This document shows positions 6,908-16,670 of a DNA stretch of 64,000 bases, piece by piece (positions within the stretch are counted from its first letter, which is position 1; every line of letters starts with the position of its first letter). A program made the position numbers and the translations under genes. Source of the DNA: RUG12461 sp045661345 (lineage in GTDB: Bacteria > Bacillota > Clostridia > Lachnospirales > Lachnospiraceae); assembly GCA_045661345.1 (NCBI GenBank), contig JAZRFM010000003.1, forward strand, positions 8,512 through 72,511, given 5' to 3'. Under the pieces are notes generated by a model. The model was not told the DNA's origin, did not search any database, and worked only from the letters and a program-made list of their open reading frames with translations.

Positions 6908-9313
6908 TCAGTTCACCCGGATATCCGTGATCGCGCACTGGTCTCCGGTGAGGGCCACATAGATGTCCTCCCGTTCCTCCAGAATCGTTGTGGTATTATC
7001 GATCCGAATGCCGAGATTCTCCGTGGCGATCTGTATCTGTTTCCCTTTTCTTTCCAGTTCCACTTCGCATTCGATCCCCGACAGATTTTTTTCTTTCCAC
7101 ACCTTCCAGCCCGCAAAGTTCTCCGTCTTTTTCATCACGAACCGGTTCTTTGCACCGGTAAACTCCCCCTCGTTTTCTCCGTTCAGTTTGATCAGCGCAT
7201 ATTCATGGTAGTTCTCTCCTCCCACCTTTCGGTCATCGGAAGAAAACAGAACCAGATACGGGCAATGCCAGACCAGTTCCGCCCCCGGCAGACTCATGGT
7301 ATGAAAAGCAAGCTTCATCTGATTTCTTACCGGAATTCCCTCCGTCGCCGCAGAACGTGTTCTGTCGATCTGAATGTTTCTCACATCCGATTCCATACGG
7401 TCGATATAACTGATCTTCTTTGCGATCCTCGGAATCTCTTCCGGTCCGATGGTTTTCCCGGTGTGCATGACGCTGATCCCGGAAAGCATACAATGCTCTC
7501 CGGTCAGCCCCAGAAATACCGTCTTGGAGTCTCCCGGCAGGGCCACGACCACTTCCTTTGCATAATCCGGGCTACGCATTTTCAGGCTCAGATGATCCCC
7601 GTATTTCGCCGCCAAAATCAGATACCGCTTCAAGCTGTCCCCACCGCCCGAATGTCCCGGTTCTCCCTTCGCATCCTCTGTATCCAGGGGCACGATCTTC
7701 TCCGGATCCGTTTCCGTATCCACGATTTTTCTCGCAGCAGTGGTCACATGATGCGCATCAAACCAGACCTCCCCATACTCCAGATACCCGTATGCGCCGA
7801 TGGTTTTGGCGTCTGTATGTACACGTCCGTCGTAGGCATCAAAAAGCAGCACAGAGGGGGCGTGAAAGGCTTCCTCTTCCCCGGACATCCTGCAGTCAAA
7901 GGTAATCTGCAAGATCTCGTCTTCAATTCGAATCCCGCCGGTGACGGCATCCCGATATTCGTGACAGGTGAGCTCGGTTTCAATCATCGCAGACTCCTCT
8001 TTCGCCTCCTTCCGGCTTTCTTCATCGACGATCTCTACCATCAGCTGCGCAAATTTCGGATCAAACTCAATGCCTTCTCCCCTGATCAGAGCCTCCCTTG
8101 CCGCAAAAGCAGGTCTGGCAGGCCGGTAATGCTTCGGGGATGTCATGGTTACATACGCGTCCGCCACACCGATGATCCGCGCGATTTCCGGGATCTTTTC
8201 TCCCGCGATTCCCTCCGGATAGCCGCTGCCATCGTATCGTTCATGACTGTAGTGTGCAGCGATGCCAAGGTACGGGAACTCCGTAACCCCGGACAGGATC
8301 TCTCTGCCGATCAGGGGCTTCTTTCTGATCTCCTGATAATCCTGTCTATCCGGCTCCTCGCCCTTTTTGATCACACTGTCGGGGATTCCTGTTACCCCCA
8401 CATCATGGAGCAGTGCAGCATAATAGATCCGATAGCATTCATCTGCTTCTTTCCCCGAAAGCTCTGCGATCCGCCTTGCATAATCCGCCACACGCGCGGC
8501 ATTTCCAGCTGTATAGTCATCCTTTTTTTCCACTGCAGACACAAAGGCATTTGCCATCTGATCAAAAACAAGCTGCAGTCGTTTGCGTTCTCCCTGTACC
8601 GTTTGCAGCTCAATCTCATGAGCCTGCTGCGCCGTATTATTGACATCCAGGTAGGAAAACAGATACAGCCCGATGGACACCACCACCATGGACATATTCA
8701 CGATGGAAATGCCGTAGGTAAAGATCTGCAGAATCCCGCATCCCAGGGGAACAAACAGGTACAAAAGGAGGGACAGATAGATCAGTTTGCTGAAGGCCTT
8801 CCGGTATTGGAAAAGCACGGAAAGCTGAATCAGCGGGCAAACCACCGGTATGATGTAAGCGATCAGAAAACCCGGTCCTCTGTGATAGACGTTATAATTA
8901 TCAAAGGTATAATAAAGACCGGTATTGGCTCCGATGACAGCAAGCATCATACCCCCGATCGCCGCGAGGGAAACCACCTTGAGCCTCACCGGGATCTTCT
9001 TCATCCCTCCCTCATCCAACAGCCGGTCCGTGAGAAGGAGGTTAAAGGCGAACACGATCCCGGATGTCAGAAAGAACACCATAAAGTTGCTGAGCCGGAC
9101 CCATACGTACGCTTCGATCCTCATGCTGCCGGCGTAGAAGTACGCCCTCCGGTCAAACCACAGCAGCAGCAGCGCCATCGTTTCCATCATGATCAGGATC
9201 GCTTTTCTGCGCCTCGTCAAAAAGCGCGTCGCGATCAGCAGAATGATCAATACGGCACAGGCGCCGCAAAGCAGCAGCATAATATCCAGTTGTTTTGCCT
9301 TGATCCATTCCAT
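6908..9313 (-). CDS. 7TM-type HD-GYP phosphodiesterase with C-terminal beta-rich extension
   Basis: 801 residues from the ATG at 9313, chosen because AGGTGA of the preceding stop region is seven bases upstream (9316 and 9319 are alternatives). About seven N-terminal helices (residues 10-225) are followed by a short coiled coil and an HD-GYP domain with HD at 303-304 (LLHDVGVTGIPD) and ERYDGSGYPEG with GYP at 364-366. It should degrade c-di-GMP. The C-terminal 370 residues are unusual: beta-rich stretches, including a repeated pattern (VFLGLTGEHCMLSGISV; IYVALTGDQCAITDIRVN), which I cannot assign and which would be cytoplasmic. It is the last gene of the four-gene signalling operon. Confidence 0.85.
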   Translation of the reverse strand: MEWIKAKQLDIMLLLCGACAVLIILLIATRFLTRRRKAILIMMETMALLLLWFDRRAYFYAGSMRIEAYVWVRLSNFMVFFLTSGIVFAFNLLLTDRLLDEGGMKKIPVRLKVVSLAAIGGMMLAVIGANTGLYYTFDNYNVYHRGPGFLIAYIIPVVCPLIQLSVLFQYRKAFSKLIYLSLLLYLFVPLGCGILQIFTYGISIVNMSMVVVSIGLYLFSYLDVNNTAQQAHEIELQTVQGERKRLQLVFDQMANAFVSAVEKKDDYTAGNAARVADYARRIAELSGKEADECYRIYYAALLHDVGVTGIPDSVIKKGEEPDRQDYQEIRKKPLIGREILSGVTEFPYLGIAAHYSHERYDGSGYPEGIAGEKIPEIARIIGVADAYVTMTSPKHYRPARPAFAAREALIRGEGIEFDPKFAQLMVEIVDEESRKEAKEESAMIETELTCHEYRDAVTGGIRIEDEILQITFDCRMSGEEEAFHAPSVLLFDAYDGRVHTDAKTIGAYGYLEYGEVWFDAHHVTTAARKIVDTETDPEKIVPLDTEDAKGEPGHSGGGDSLKRYLILAAKYGDHLSLKMRSPDYAKEVVVALPGDSKTVFLGLTGEHCMLSGISVMHTGKTIGPEEIPRIAKKISYIDRMESDVRNIQIDRTRSAATEGIPVRNQMKLAFHTMSLPGAELVWHCPYLVLFSSDDRKVGGENYHEYALIKLNGENEGEFTGAKNRFVMKKTENFAGWKVWKEKNLSGIECEVELERKGKQIQIATENLGIRIDNTTTILEEREDIYVALTGDQCAITDIRVN

Positions 9314-9320
9314 CATCATT

Positions 9321-10079
9321 TCACCTGTGCAGCACAAAATACTCCTGCAGTTTTGCCAGCAGCTCCTCCCTCTGGATGGTTTTCAGAAAATAACCCTCCG
9401 GCCGCAGCGCCACCACCTTCATCACACTCTCTTTGTCTCCCTTTCCCGTCAGAAACATGACGGGAATTCCCATCGTCTCCGGATCGTTGCGCAGCATTTC
9501 CAGCACCTGCGGACCGCTCGTCACCGGCATCTCATGATCAAGAAGGATCAGATCCACATGATTTTTCCCCAGCCATTTGATTGCCTGCAGTCCCGAATTC
9601 GCCATCGACACCTTATAGGTTCCCTTCAGCCACTCCCGCACCATGGAAAGATACTGCACATCGTCATCCACGATGAGGATGCTCTTCTTGAATTCCCCGG
9701 CTGCGGCTTTCTGAAAGTATTCCTGATTCGCTCCGATAAATGCGGTGTTGTCCACCGGTCTCGTAAAGGTCGTATAGATCAGATCTTTTCGAAGAAACGC
9801 GGTAGCGGCTTTGATGTCTTCCTGCTCCCCGAGGACGATGATCTGCATTCCCTTCTCTTCCATTGTATCTGACAGAAAATGCAGCACATCTTCCGGCGGC
9901 TTTGCGCCATCATCCAAGAAGAGGGTCACCAGGGTTCCCTCTTTCAAATGGGGGTTGATGTCGTTGATCGTCCACGGCACAAAGGTGCAGTCGATTCCTG
10001 CTCCTTTCAGCTTGTTTAAAAGCACCCTGACCAGGAATGATTCTTTCTCACTGATTACAATCGTCCTGTTTGCCTTCAT
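9321..10079 (-). CDS. Tandem-receiver response regulator without output domain
   Basis: 252 residues. The second half (130-252) is a normal receiver: acidic pair in LIVDDD (138-140), phospho-acceptor Asp181 (LILLDHEMP), Thr/Lys switch with Lys233 (YFLKTI). The first half (5-120) looks like a degenerate receiver (IVISEKESFLVRVLLNKLKG; LFLDDGAKPP) lacking the full site. There is no DNA-binding or enzymatic output, so it probably acts by protein contact. Its ATG overlaps the TGA of the hybrid kinase and its stop is just before the HD-GYP start, so a phosphorelay from the kinase through this protein to the phosphodiesterase is likely (inference). Confidence 0.85.
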   Translation of the reverse strand: MKANRTIVISEKESFLVRVLLNKLKGAGIDCTFVPWTINDINPHLKEGTLVTLFLDDGAKPPEDVLHFLSDTMEEKGMQIIVLGEQEDIKAATAFLRKDLIYTTFTRPVDNTAFIGANQEYFQKAAAGEFKKSILIVDDDVQYLSMVREWLKGTYKVSMANSGLQAIKWLGKNHVDLILLDHEMPVTSGPQVLEMLRNDPETMGIPVMFLTGKGDKESVMKVVALRPEGYFLKTIQREELLAKLQEYFVLHR

Positions 10080-13000
10080 GTCAAGTTCCTCCCCTTTATC
10101 AATGCTTCCATTCCATCCCAGTCAAGCAGACGCAGCAGCTTCCCGAGTTCTTTCATCGTCCGGTCATCCTCCGGCGGCAGCCGGTATTCCGAAAGCTGCC
10201 CGAGAATCATCTCCACGGAATCGTAATCCATCTGCGGTATCACTTCAATCAGTGCCTCATAGGCGCCATGCAGTTCCTCCTCCGGGATCATCTCCCGGTT
10301 CCCTTCCCCTTCCTCTTCTGCCTGATGCAGTCCGGACAGCTTTTCTTTGAATGCCTCATACTCTGTCATCAGCGCGTCATGATGTGCGTGAATAAATGTC
10401 TGATCCTCCCGGCTCCCGGCATCTTCCAGCTCTGCCGCCAGGGACGACAGTGCCGTAGCTCCGATGATTCTGGCACTGCTCTTCAATGCATGGACTTTGA
10501 TGGTATAGAGTCTCAGTTCGCCGCCCTCATAGGCATCCCGCAGCACTCTTGCGTTGTCATCGATGGTATCCAGAAACAGGTTCAAAGAAAACAGGTAGTT
10601 GGAGACGCCGCCGGCATTTTTGATTCCTTCCTCCACCGTGATCCCCTCCGTGTTGTAGATCCAGCCCAGGTCTTTCGGAATCTCCTTCAGATCCTCTACC
10701 ACATCCTCCGCAGCCGGTTTTTCCATCATCTCTTCCGGCAGATGCTGCATGATGGTTTTTTCCAGAACCGTACAGTCAATGGGTTTCGCGAGATATCCGT
10801 TGAAGCCCTTTGACTTATAGAATTCCTCGCCGGCAGTGGCGTTTGCCGTCAATGCATAGACCGGAAGATCCGGATTGGTCTCACGGATTCTGGCAACGGT
10901 CTCCACGCCGTCCATTCCCGGCATCATATGATCAAGGAGCACCACATTGAATTTCGTATCCTTCAGCTTCTCCAGACATTCTTCCCCGCTGGATGCGGTC
11001 GTGACAAAGATCTTCGTCGCCTTCAAAAGCCCCTTGATCACATTCAGATTCATGGGGCTGTCATCCACGACCAGAACATCCGCATCCGGCGCAATGAACT
11101 GCGGTACATACGGGCCGCTGACAGCGCTTTCATCATGCTCCAGAAAGACACCGATGGGTGACGGATCCACGATCTTCTGTGCCACGGTAAGAATGAATTC
11201 GGATCCCTTCCCATACTCACTTTCGCAGGTCAGGCTGCCTCCCATGAGTTCAGCGAATCTTCTCGATATATCAAGACCCAGACCCGTCCCTTGGATTCCG
11301 CTGTTTCTCTCCTCATCCAGCCTTTCATAGGCGGTAAAGAGTTTTTCCATATCCTCTTCCCTGACGCCGATCCCGGTATCCTTTACGGAAAAACGGAGAT
11401 GTCCTGTCTCATCCTCCCTGCTCTCCATGGAAACATAGAGTGCAATTCCGCCGGATTCTGTATACTTCACGGCATTGGTGAGCAGATTCAGTACAATCTG
11501 TTTGATCTTTCCGGCATCTCCGTAAAACCGCGCCGGAAGGATCTCATCCACCACGACGTCAAAGGTCAGTTCCTTCTGGGTGCTCCTGACGCGGATCATG
11601 GAAACGATGGAACGGAGAAGCTCTACCGTATCGTATTCCTGCTCCACGAGATGCATCTTTCCGGACTCGATCTTGCTCATATCCAGCAGGTCATTGATCA
11701 GAGAGAGAAGCGACTCCGTCGCGTTCCGGATGTCATAGGAGTAATTCATCATCGACATGAAATATCCTTTCGGCACACCGGCCGCGTCTTCCCGCATGGC
11801 CATCTCGTTCATCCCCATGATGGTATTGATGGGGGTGCGGATTTCATGAGACATGTTGGCCAAAAACCTTGACTTTGCGGTGTTTGCACGTTCCGCATCC
11901 TCCTTTGCCTGCCGGATCTCATCGTACTGTCTGCGTACAATGGTGCTCTTCATCACTCTCCAGACAAGCAGTCCGGCAGCAAAGGCCACCAGCAGCACCA
12001 TCAGCACTCTGATGGCAGGCAGCTCCGTCAAGCGGGGTGTCTTTGTGATCCCGTAGGTATCATCCACAAGGGGATCTCCTCCATCCTCCGGGAGAATCTG
12101 GATGTGCAGCTTATAATCCCCGTACTGCAGCCCGGTATACTCTAACGGCGTCAGGTTGCTTCGCTGCATGGTCACACTTTCCTCTTCCTTTCCGTTCATA
12201 TATAATCGAACGGTGGGATTGAGCAGGGAATAATCCAGGACTGAGGCTACGATCCTGATCCTGGCTTCTTTGGCCGGGAGCGTATAGACGCCCTGCGCAT
12301 CCGGCAGGATCTCCTCATCCCCGGAGTAAACCGCACCGATCGCTGTCTTGATCGGGATCCGCTCTTCAAAATAATGATCGATATTGACTCTGCTCACGCC
12401 GCTTCTGCCGGAAATATAAAGATACCCTTCCGGGTCGAAGGCACTGTAGGAATTGGAGGTCGGTGTACTGGTAAGCCCGTTTTCCACCGTGTACAGCCTG
12501 TAATCGGAAACATCATCATGCAGCATCTGCTCAGCCTGCACCTGAAAGATCCCGTAGGAAGAAATGATCCACATCCATCCTTCATGATCAAAGCAAAGGT
12601 CAAAGTTGTTATTATACGGGAAGGATGTCACCGGCGTGATCACCCCTTTGTGCAGATACTCGATGGAATTGGAGGTAACGAGCCAGAGAACTTCACGCTC
12701 ATCATCCCTGACGATCCGCATGACGACATCGCTGGTCAATCCGTCGTTTCTCGAGAGAAGGGTCGTGCCCGACTCCGTGATGTGATAGATCCCCGCGCCA
12801 TCGGTGCCCGCGTAAATCGTACCGTCCCACGCTTCTGCCACCGTCAGAATCACGGTGTTCTTCAGCCCGTTTTCCGCCGTAACGGTGCGGATCACTTTAC
12901 CGTCCTTCAGGACGGCCAGCCCCCCGTTGGTTCCCACGAGCACAGAACCGTCAGACGCAATCGTGATACAGCGCACCTCATCATCCGGCATCCCGTCCGA

Positions 13001-14338
13001 TTGGGTGAAGCTTGTCACGGTGCCGTCCGACGAAACCCGCAGCAGCCCGATATCCCTGGTATAGGCAGCAATCCAGAGTTCCCCGTTGGTCCCCTCTTTG
13101 ATACAGCGGATACGTGCATCCTTCAAATAAGAAGTCAGCGGATTTCCCACACTTTTCCCGCTGCCATCCAGAATAAACAGTCCGTCATCCGTGCCGATAT
13201 AAAGCGCACCCTCATGGATACAGGTGGCATTGGTCACAGCTTCCGGCAGGCCTGCCTGACTCGTCAGATCCACAAAATTATTCGTGACGATCTTCATCAC
13301 ACCCTGTGTGGAGGAAGCAACCCAGAGATTCCCCTGATAATCCGAGGTCATCATCTCAATCCCGCTGTTCACGGGAAGATCCTCCAGCAAATGGAATTGT
13401 CCCCGTTCATCGAGATACCCCGCTTTTTCCGTGGAGGTAATCCACAGGCGACCGCAGTCAAGGTTGATCCAGTGGATCCCGGTGAGACCGTAAACCGTGC
13501 TTGTTTTCATATCCCGCTGGTTGGAACCGAATGCACCGTAATAGACACTGTCGCTTTCCGTCGTGAGCCAGACCTGTCCGGGATGTTCGGGATCCGCAAG
13601 CAGTGTGGTGATCCTTTCCATGCCGAGATCATCGCTGTCGTAAAGCGCCGTCACCTCGCCGTGCTCCAGCTGAAAAACCAGTCCGTTTCTCGTCAATCCG
13701 TAGATTGTCCCGTTTGCATCGGCAGAAAGATTGGTGATCCTCTCTTCGTCCAACGCACTCTCCCCGATCCTGTGGATCGTATAGTCTTCGTCCGCATAAC
13801 AGACCCCGGAGGTTGTACCGATATAAACGTTTCCCTCTGCATCCTCCGCAAAAATACGAATGGAGGAGGAAGGCAGTCCCTCCTGATAGGTAAGGTGAAT
13901 CCGGTCCTGGTGATCCAATACCACAACGCCGTTATCATTAGTACCGACCCAGATCCTGCCGCGGCTGTCTTCGAACAGACCGCGTCCGCTGGTCAGTCCC
14001 TCGCTCGTATCAAGTCTCGTGAATGTCGTCCCGTCATAACGGATAATACCGCTGTACCCGCCGATCCAGATATGACCGTCGGAAGCACCCATAATAAAAT
14101 TGGCATCGGAGGTCGGCAGACCGTTTGTTGCATTGTAGACCTTCGCCGTATATCCGACGTTTTCGATCTGTCCGCTGGCCGCATAACCGCCGCCCGTCCG
14201 CGCTGCCAGCGCATCCATCTCCGTCTGGGGGGCGGTCATATCGGCAGCGCACACCCTCTCTCCGGTGACACCGGCAAGCCAGAGCATCAGGATCCCGGAA
14301 GCAACGAATATTTTGGTTTTCAGATGATTCCTTTTCAC
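10076..14338 (-). CDS. Hybrid sensor kinase: two-component propeller, HisKA, HATPase, receiver, Hpt
   Basis: 1420 residues. A signal peptide/anchor (to about residue 31) leads to an extracytoplasmic beta-propeller made of Reg_prop repeats (e.g. GHIWIGGYSGIIRYDG; GRIWVGTNDNGVVVLD), then a Y_Y_Y-like Ig fold (about 690-770) and a membrane helix near 781-802. Cytoplasmic domains: HisKA with His831 (ANMSHEIRTPINTIMG), HATPase with LNLLTNAVKY, DTGIGV and GTGLGL, a receiver with Asp1136 (LLDHMMPGMDG), and Hpt with His1283 (KVHALKSSARIIG). This layout is that of HTCS-like sensors of polysaccharides, although here no sugar genes lie in the operon. It follows the HD-GYP gene by 12 bases and is translationally coupled to the receiver gene. 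Confidence 0.93.
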   Translation of the reverse strand: MKRNHLKTKIFVASGILMLWLAGVTGERVCAADMTAPQTEMDALAARTGGGYAASGQIENVGYTAKVYNATNGLPTSDANFIMGASDGHIWIGGYSGIIRYDGTTFTRLDTSEGLTSGRGLFEDSRGRIWVGTNDNGVVVLDHQDRIHLTYQEGLPSSSIRIFAEDAEGNVYIGTTSGVCYADEDYTIHRIGESALDEERITNLSADANGTIYGLTRNGLVFQLEHGEVTALYDSDDLGMERITTLLADPEHPGQVWLTTESDSVYYGAFGSNQRDMKTSTVYGLTGIHWINLDCGRLWITSTEKAGYLDERGQFHLLEDLPVNSGIEMMTSDYQGNLWVASSTQGVMKIVTNNFVDLTSQAGLPEAVTNATCIHEGALYIGTDDGLFILDGSGKSVGNPLTSYLKDARIRCIKEGTNGELWIAAYTRDIGLLRVSSDGTVTSFTQSDGMPDDEVRCITIASDGSVLVGTNGGLAVLKDGKVIRTVTAENGLKNTVILTVAEAWDGTIYAGTDGAGIYHITESGTTLLSRNDGLTSDVVMRIVRDDEREVLWLVTSNSIEYLHKGVITPVTSFPYNNNFDLCFDHEGWMWIISSYGIFQVQAEQMLHDDVSDYRLYTVENGLTSTPTSNSYSAFDPEGYLYISGRSGVSRVNIDHYFEERIPIKTAIGAVYSGDEEILPDAQGVYTLPAKEARIRIVASVLDYSLLNPTVRLYMNGKEEESVTMQRSNLTPLEYTGLQYGDYKLHIQILPEDGGDPLVDDTYGITKTPRLTELPAIRVLMVLLVAFAAGLLVWRVMKSTIVRRQYDEIRQAKEDAERANTAKSRFLANMSHEIRTPINTIMGMNEMAMREDAAGVPKGYFMSMMNYSYDIRNATESLLSLINDLLDMSKIESGKMHLVEQEYDTVELLRSIVSMIRVRSTQKELTFDVVVDEILPARFYGDAGKIKQIVLNLLTNAVKYTESGGIALYVSMESREDETGHLRFSVKDTGIGVREEDMEKLFTAYERLDEERNSGIQGTGLGLDISRRFAELMGGSLTCESEYGKGSEFILTVAQKIVDPSPIGVFLEHDESAVSGPYVPQFIAPDADVLVVDDSPMNLNVIKGLLKATKIFVTTASSGEECLEKLKDTKFNVVLLDHMMPGMDGVETVARIRETNPDLPVYALTANATAGEEFYKSKGFNGYLAKPIDCTVLEKTIMQHLPEEMMEKPAAEDVVEDLKEIPKDLGWIYNTEGITVEEGIKNAGGVSNYLFSLNLFLDTIDDNARVLRDAYEGGELRLYTIKVHALKSSARIIGATALSSLAAELEDAGSREDQTFIHAHHDALMTEYEAFKEKLSGLHQAEEEGEGNREMIPEEELHGAYEALIEVIPQMDYDSVEMILGQLSEYRLPPEDDRTMKELGKLLRLLDWDGMEALIKGRNLT

Positions 14339-14350
14339 TACAGCTTCCTC

Positions 14351-16486
14351 TCAGGCATCCTGATTAAACTTCCGCAGGATTACTTTTACTTCCGGCAAAG
14401 AGTCAAGAAAGACCTCCACACACTTCGGGTCAAACTGCTTTCCCTTACCCTCTTCTATGATGGCAAGGGCCTCTTCCAGCGGAAAGGCGGGTTTATAAAT
14501 CCGTGGAGAGGTCAGAGCGTCAAACACATCCGCCACCGCCATGATCCGAGCCGAGAGCGGGATCACTTCTCCGTGCAGCTGCTCCGGATACCCTTTTCCA
14601 TCCCAGCGTTCATGATGATACGCCGCCATATTTCTGGCTTCCTTCAGATAATGATCCCCCTCCATGGTGCTGATGGCATGTTCGATGATCTTTTTGCCTT
14701 CCGTGGTATGCCTCTTCATGATCTCGAATTCTTCCGGGGTAAGCTTCCCCGGTTTATTCAAAACCCCGTCAGGGATATTGATCTTTCCGACATCGTGAAG
14801 CGGCGCGGAACGCACCACATCAGAGATAAATTTCGGCGTGATCTTTTCCGCATAGTACCCCTTCTTCTTCAGCGCCTCCACGATGATCTTGACATAGGCC
14901 GCTGTCTTCTGTACATGTGCACCGGTATCCGAATCCCGGTTCTCCACCATATCCGCCATGGTGATGATCAGACCGTCCTGCATCTTTGCCGTCGAATAGG
15001 AAAGCCTCCGGATGCTTCTGGTCTGCTCCGCCTGTCCGGCAAGCATCTTGCCCAGGGACCGGTAAAGGATCTCCACCTCATCACCGGTATGGACATCCAG
15101 ACTCCGGAAGCGTTTCACGGACTTATCCAGATGCTCCTGGGTATCCGCTGCCTCCGCAAAGCCGTCTACGTGTTTTGTAATGGATTTGATAGGAAAAACG
15201 ATGTGATACTGTGTCAGCCAGATTACGATCACCGTGATCAACAGGAAGAAGGATAAAAACACCGTGATCATTTCGACCAGAAAGCTCCGCTGGTTGGCGG
15301 CCAGATCCTCCATATCCACATCCGCGCCCACGTAGCAGACGCACAGACCGGTGGAATCGTAGACCGGCTGATAGGCGGACAGGAGCCTTCCATACCGGTC
15401 GTTTGCGATGATCGGATCAATCCGTTCCCCTAGAAGGAGAGCGGGAATGTAATCCTGAAAGCTCTCATCAAAAGGAATCACCGTACCGGGGTCAGCGCCG
15501 TATGTACCGTATCCTTCCAGATCGAATACGACATGACAGCCGTCCTCTCTGATCTGATACACATACAGATAGGTGATATCCGTAGAGCTGTCCAGGATCT
15601 CTTCCAGGCGCTGTCTGGTCTCTACATATCCCTCGGCCTCTTCACCCTTTTCCAGATACTCCTCCACACGCTCCGGATCGATCTCACCCGATGCGATACT
15701 TGCCGTCCCCTCTGCCAGCCGCTTGTGCTGTTCAATAATGCTTTTTTCGTAGATCTTGATACTGACCACGGTTCCCACCAGGGTAACCGTAATGAGCGCC
15801 AGACCGAGAACCAGCAGAATCTTTGACTGCAGCTGCATCACTCTGGGTTTGGCGCCGGTTTTTCCGGTCATCTCCTCCTCCGACCCAGGTCTTTGCATCC
15901 ATCCCCGGAAAGAAAGGAACGGTTTCCAGGAGTCCGGAATCACCCGTATGAGCACAGCCACAAGAAATACCGTAATTGCCTTATCGGGCAGATCCATGAT
16001 CAGACTGGACAGAAGATGTGCGGCTTCTGTGCTGAAATGCCCCGTATTGAATAGCAGGTTACTGAGGCTCTCACTGTCAAAGCTGATTCCCTCCATAAAC
16101 CAGGGAATGAGTGCGCCGATCCCGCCCCCGATCAGGGAAAAAATCAGGACAGAACCGAGAAATCCGGCGATCTTTTTGAACCACCCGCGTGAGGCCAGGA
16201 AAGAAGCAACCACGGCGATCAGAATATTCAAAACACCATAGTAAAGGGACACCGGATCCATGACGCTTTTGATGATATTCGTCGCAAACCCGACAATGAC
16301 GCCGGGCAAATACCCTCCGGATACAGCAACAAACACGGTACCTACCGTGTCCAGATAAAGCGGCAGCCCCGTGGCGGTGACGAGCATATTGCATGCTATG
16401 TTGAGTCCTACACCCGCGGCACAGAAAATGACTGCAAAAATATTCTGTTTTGTTCTGGAAGTCTTGCTTCCACGACGATCATCCAT
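14351..16486 (-). CDS. ECF S-component-like membrane domain fused to HD-GYP phosphodiesterase
   Basis: 711 residues. Residues 15-190 resemble the integral S component of ECF vitamin transporters (LPLYLDTVGTVFVAVSGGYL; PGVIVGFATNIIKSV; GGGIGALIPW) with about six helices. A membrane helix near 224-246, an outer Cache-like sensor (about 250-385), a helix near 388-412 and a HAMP-like linker (about 413-490) follow. The HD-GYP domain has HD at 564-565 (APLHDVGKINIPDG) and GYP at 632-634 (ERWDGKGYPEQ), all intact, so c-di-GMP hydrolysis is expected. First gene of the operon reading into the hybrid kinase, with an extended -10 promoter about 70 bases upstream. Whether the S-like part binds a vitamin or is just a membrane sensor is unknown. 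Confidence 0.85.
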   Translation of the reverse strand: MDDRRGSKTSRTKQNIFAVIFCAAGVGLNIACNMLVTATGLPLYLDTVGTVFVAVSGGYLPGVIVGFATNIIKSVMDPVSLYYGVLNILIAVVASFLASRGWFKKIAGFLGSVLIFSLIGGGIGALIPWFMEGISFDSESLSNLLFNTGHFSTEAAHLLSSLIMDLPDKAITVFLVAVLIRVIPDSWKPFLSFRGWMQRPGSEEEMTGKTGAKPRVMQLQSKILLVLGLALITVTLVGTVVSIKIYEKSIIEQHKRLAEGTASIASGEIDPERVEEYLEKGEEAEGYVETRQRLEEILDSSTDITYLYVYQIREDGCHVVFDLEGYGTYGADPGTVIPFDESFQDYIPALLLGERIDPIIANDRYGRLLSAYQPVYDSTGLCVCYVGADVDMEDLAANQRSFLVEMITVFLSFFLLITVIVIWLTQYHIVFPIKSITKHVDGFAEAADTQEHLDKSVKRFRSLDVHTGDEVEILYRSLGKMLAGQAEQTRSIRRLSYSTAKMQDGLIITMADMVENRDSDTGAHVQKTAAYVKIIVEALKKKGYYAEKITPKFISDVVRSAPLHDVGKINIPDGVLNKPGKLTPEEFEIMKRHTTEGKKIIEHAISTMEGDHYLKEARNMAAYHHERWDGKGYPEQLHGEVIPLSARIMAVADVFDALTSPRIYKPAFPLEEALAIIEEGKGKQFDPKCVEVFLDSLPEVKVILRKFNQDA

Positions 16487-16557
16487 TATAAAGTGCGGTC
16501 TCGCTTCAATCTGCTTCTTCTCGAACTATTGGGAAACGAATTCATGCGTTTACGATA

Positions 16558-16566
16558 ATTATAGCA
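16558..16566 (-). promoter_or_regulatory. Extended -10 promoter of the HD-GYP/hybrid-kinase operon
   Basis: TGCTATAAT on the minus strand (16566-16558) is a perfect extended -10 with no good -35. It would start a transcript with a leader of about 65-70 bases before the ATG at 16486. Confidence 0.55.
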
Positions 16567-16570
16567 TTTC

Positions 16571-16606
16571 CAAAACAAAAAACCACCTTCCTTTCAGAAA
16601 GTGGTT
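16571..16606 (-). terminator. Minus-strand intrinsic terminator upstream of the HD-GYP operon
   Basis: A ten-pair stem with one G-U pair (16581-16590 with 16597-16606) is followed on the minus strand by TTTTTTGTTTT. It would stop read-through from the cooT operon before the HD-GYP promoter. Confidence 0.7.
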
Positions 16607-16619
16607 CCTGGTGTGACAC

Positions 16620-16648
16620 TTGACAGAAAAGAATCGTTATTGTATATT
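16620..16648 (+). promoter_or_regulatory. Promoter of tRNA-Thr
   Basis: Consensus TTGACA at 16620-16625, a 17-base spacer and TATATT at 16643-16648. The start site would fall about 15-20 bases before the tRNA. Confidence 0.85.
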
Positions 16649-16670
16649 GAACACGCTGACAAAAAAGCAA

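Noticed and set aside
6755..9460. 901-residue plus-strand frame
   Set aside because: Antisense shadow of the HD-GYP gene; no motif, no ribosome site.
12374..15256. 960-residue open frame on plus, antisense to the hybrid kinase and HD-GYP genes
   Set aside because: Composition is rich in His, Arg and Pro with no domains, and it mirrors codon bias of the real genes on minus.
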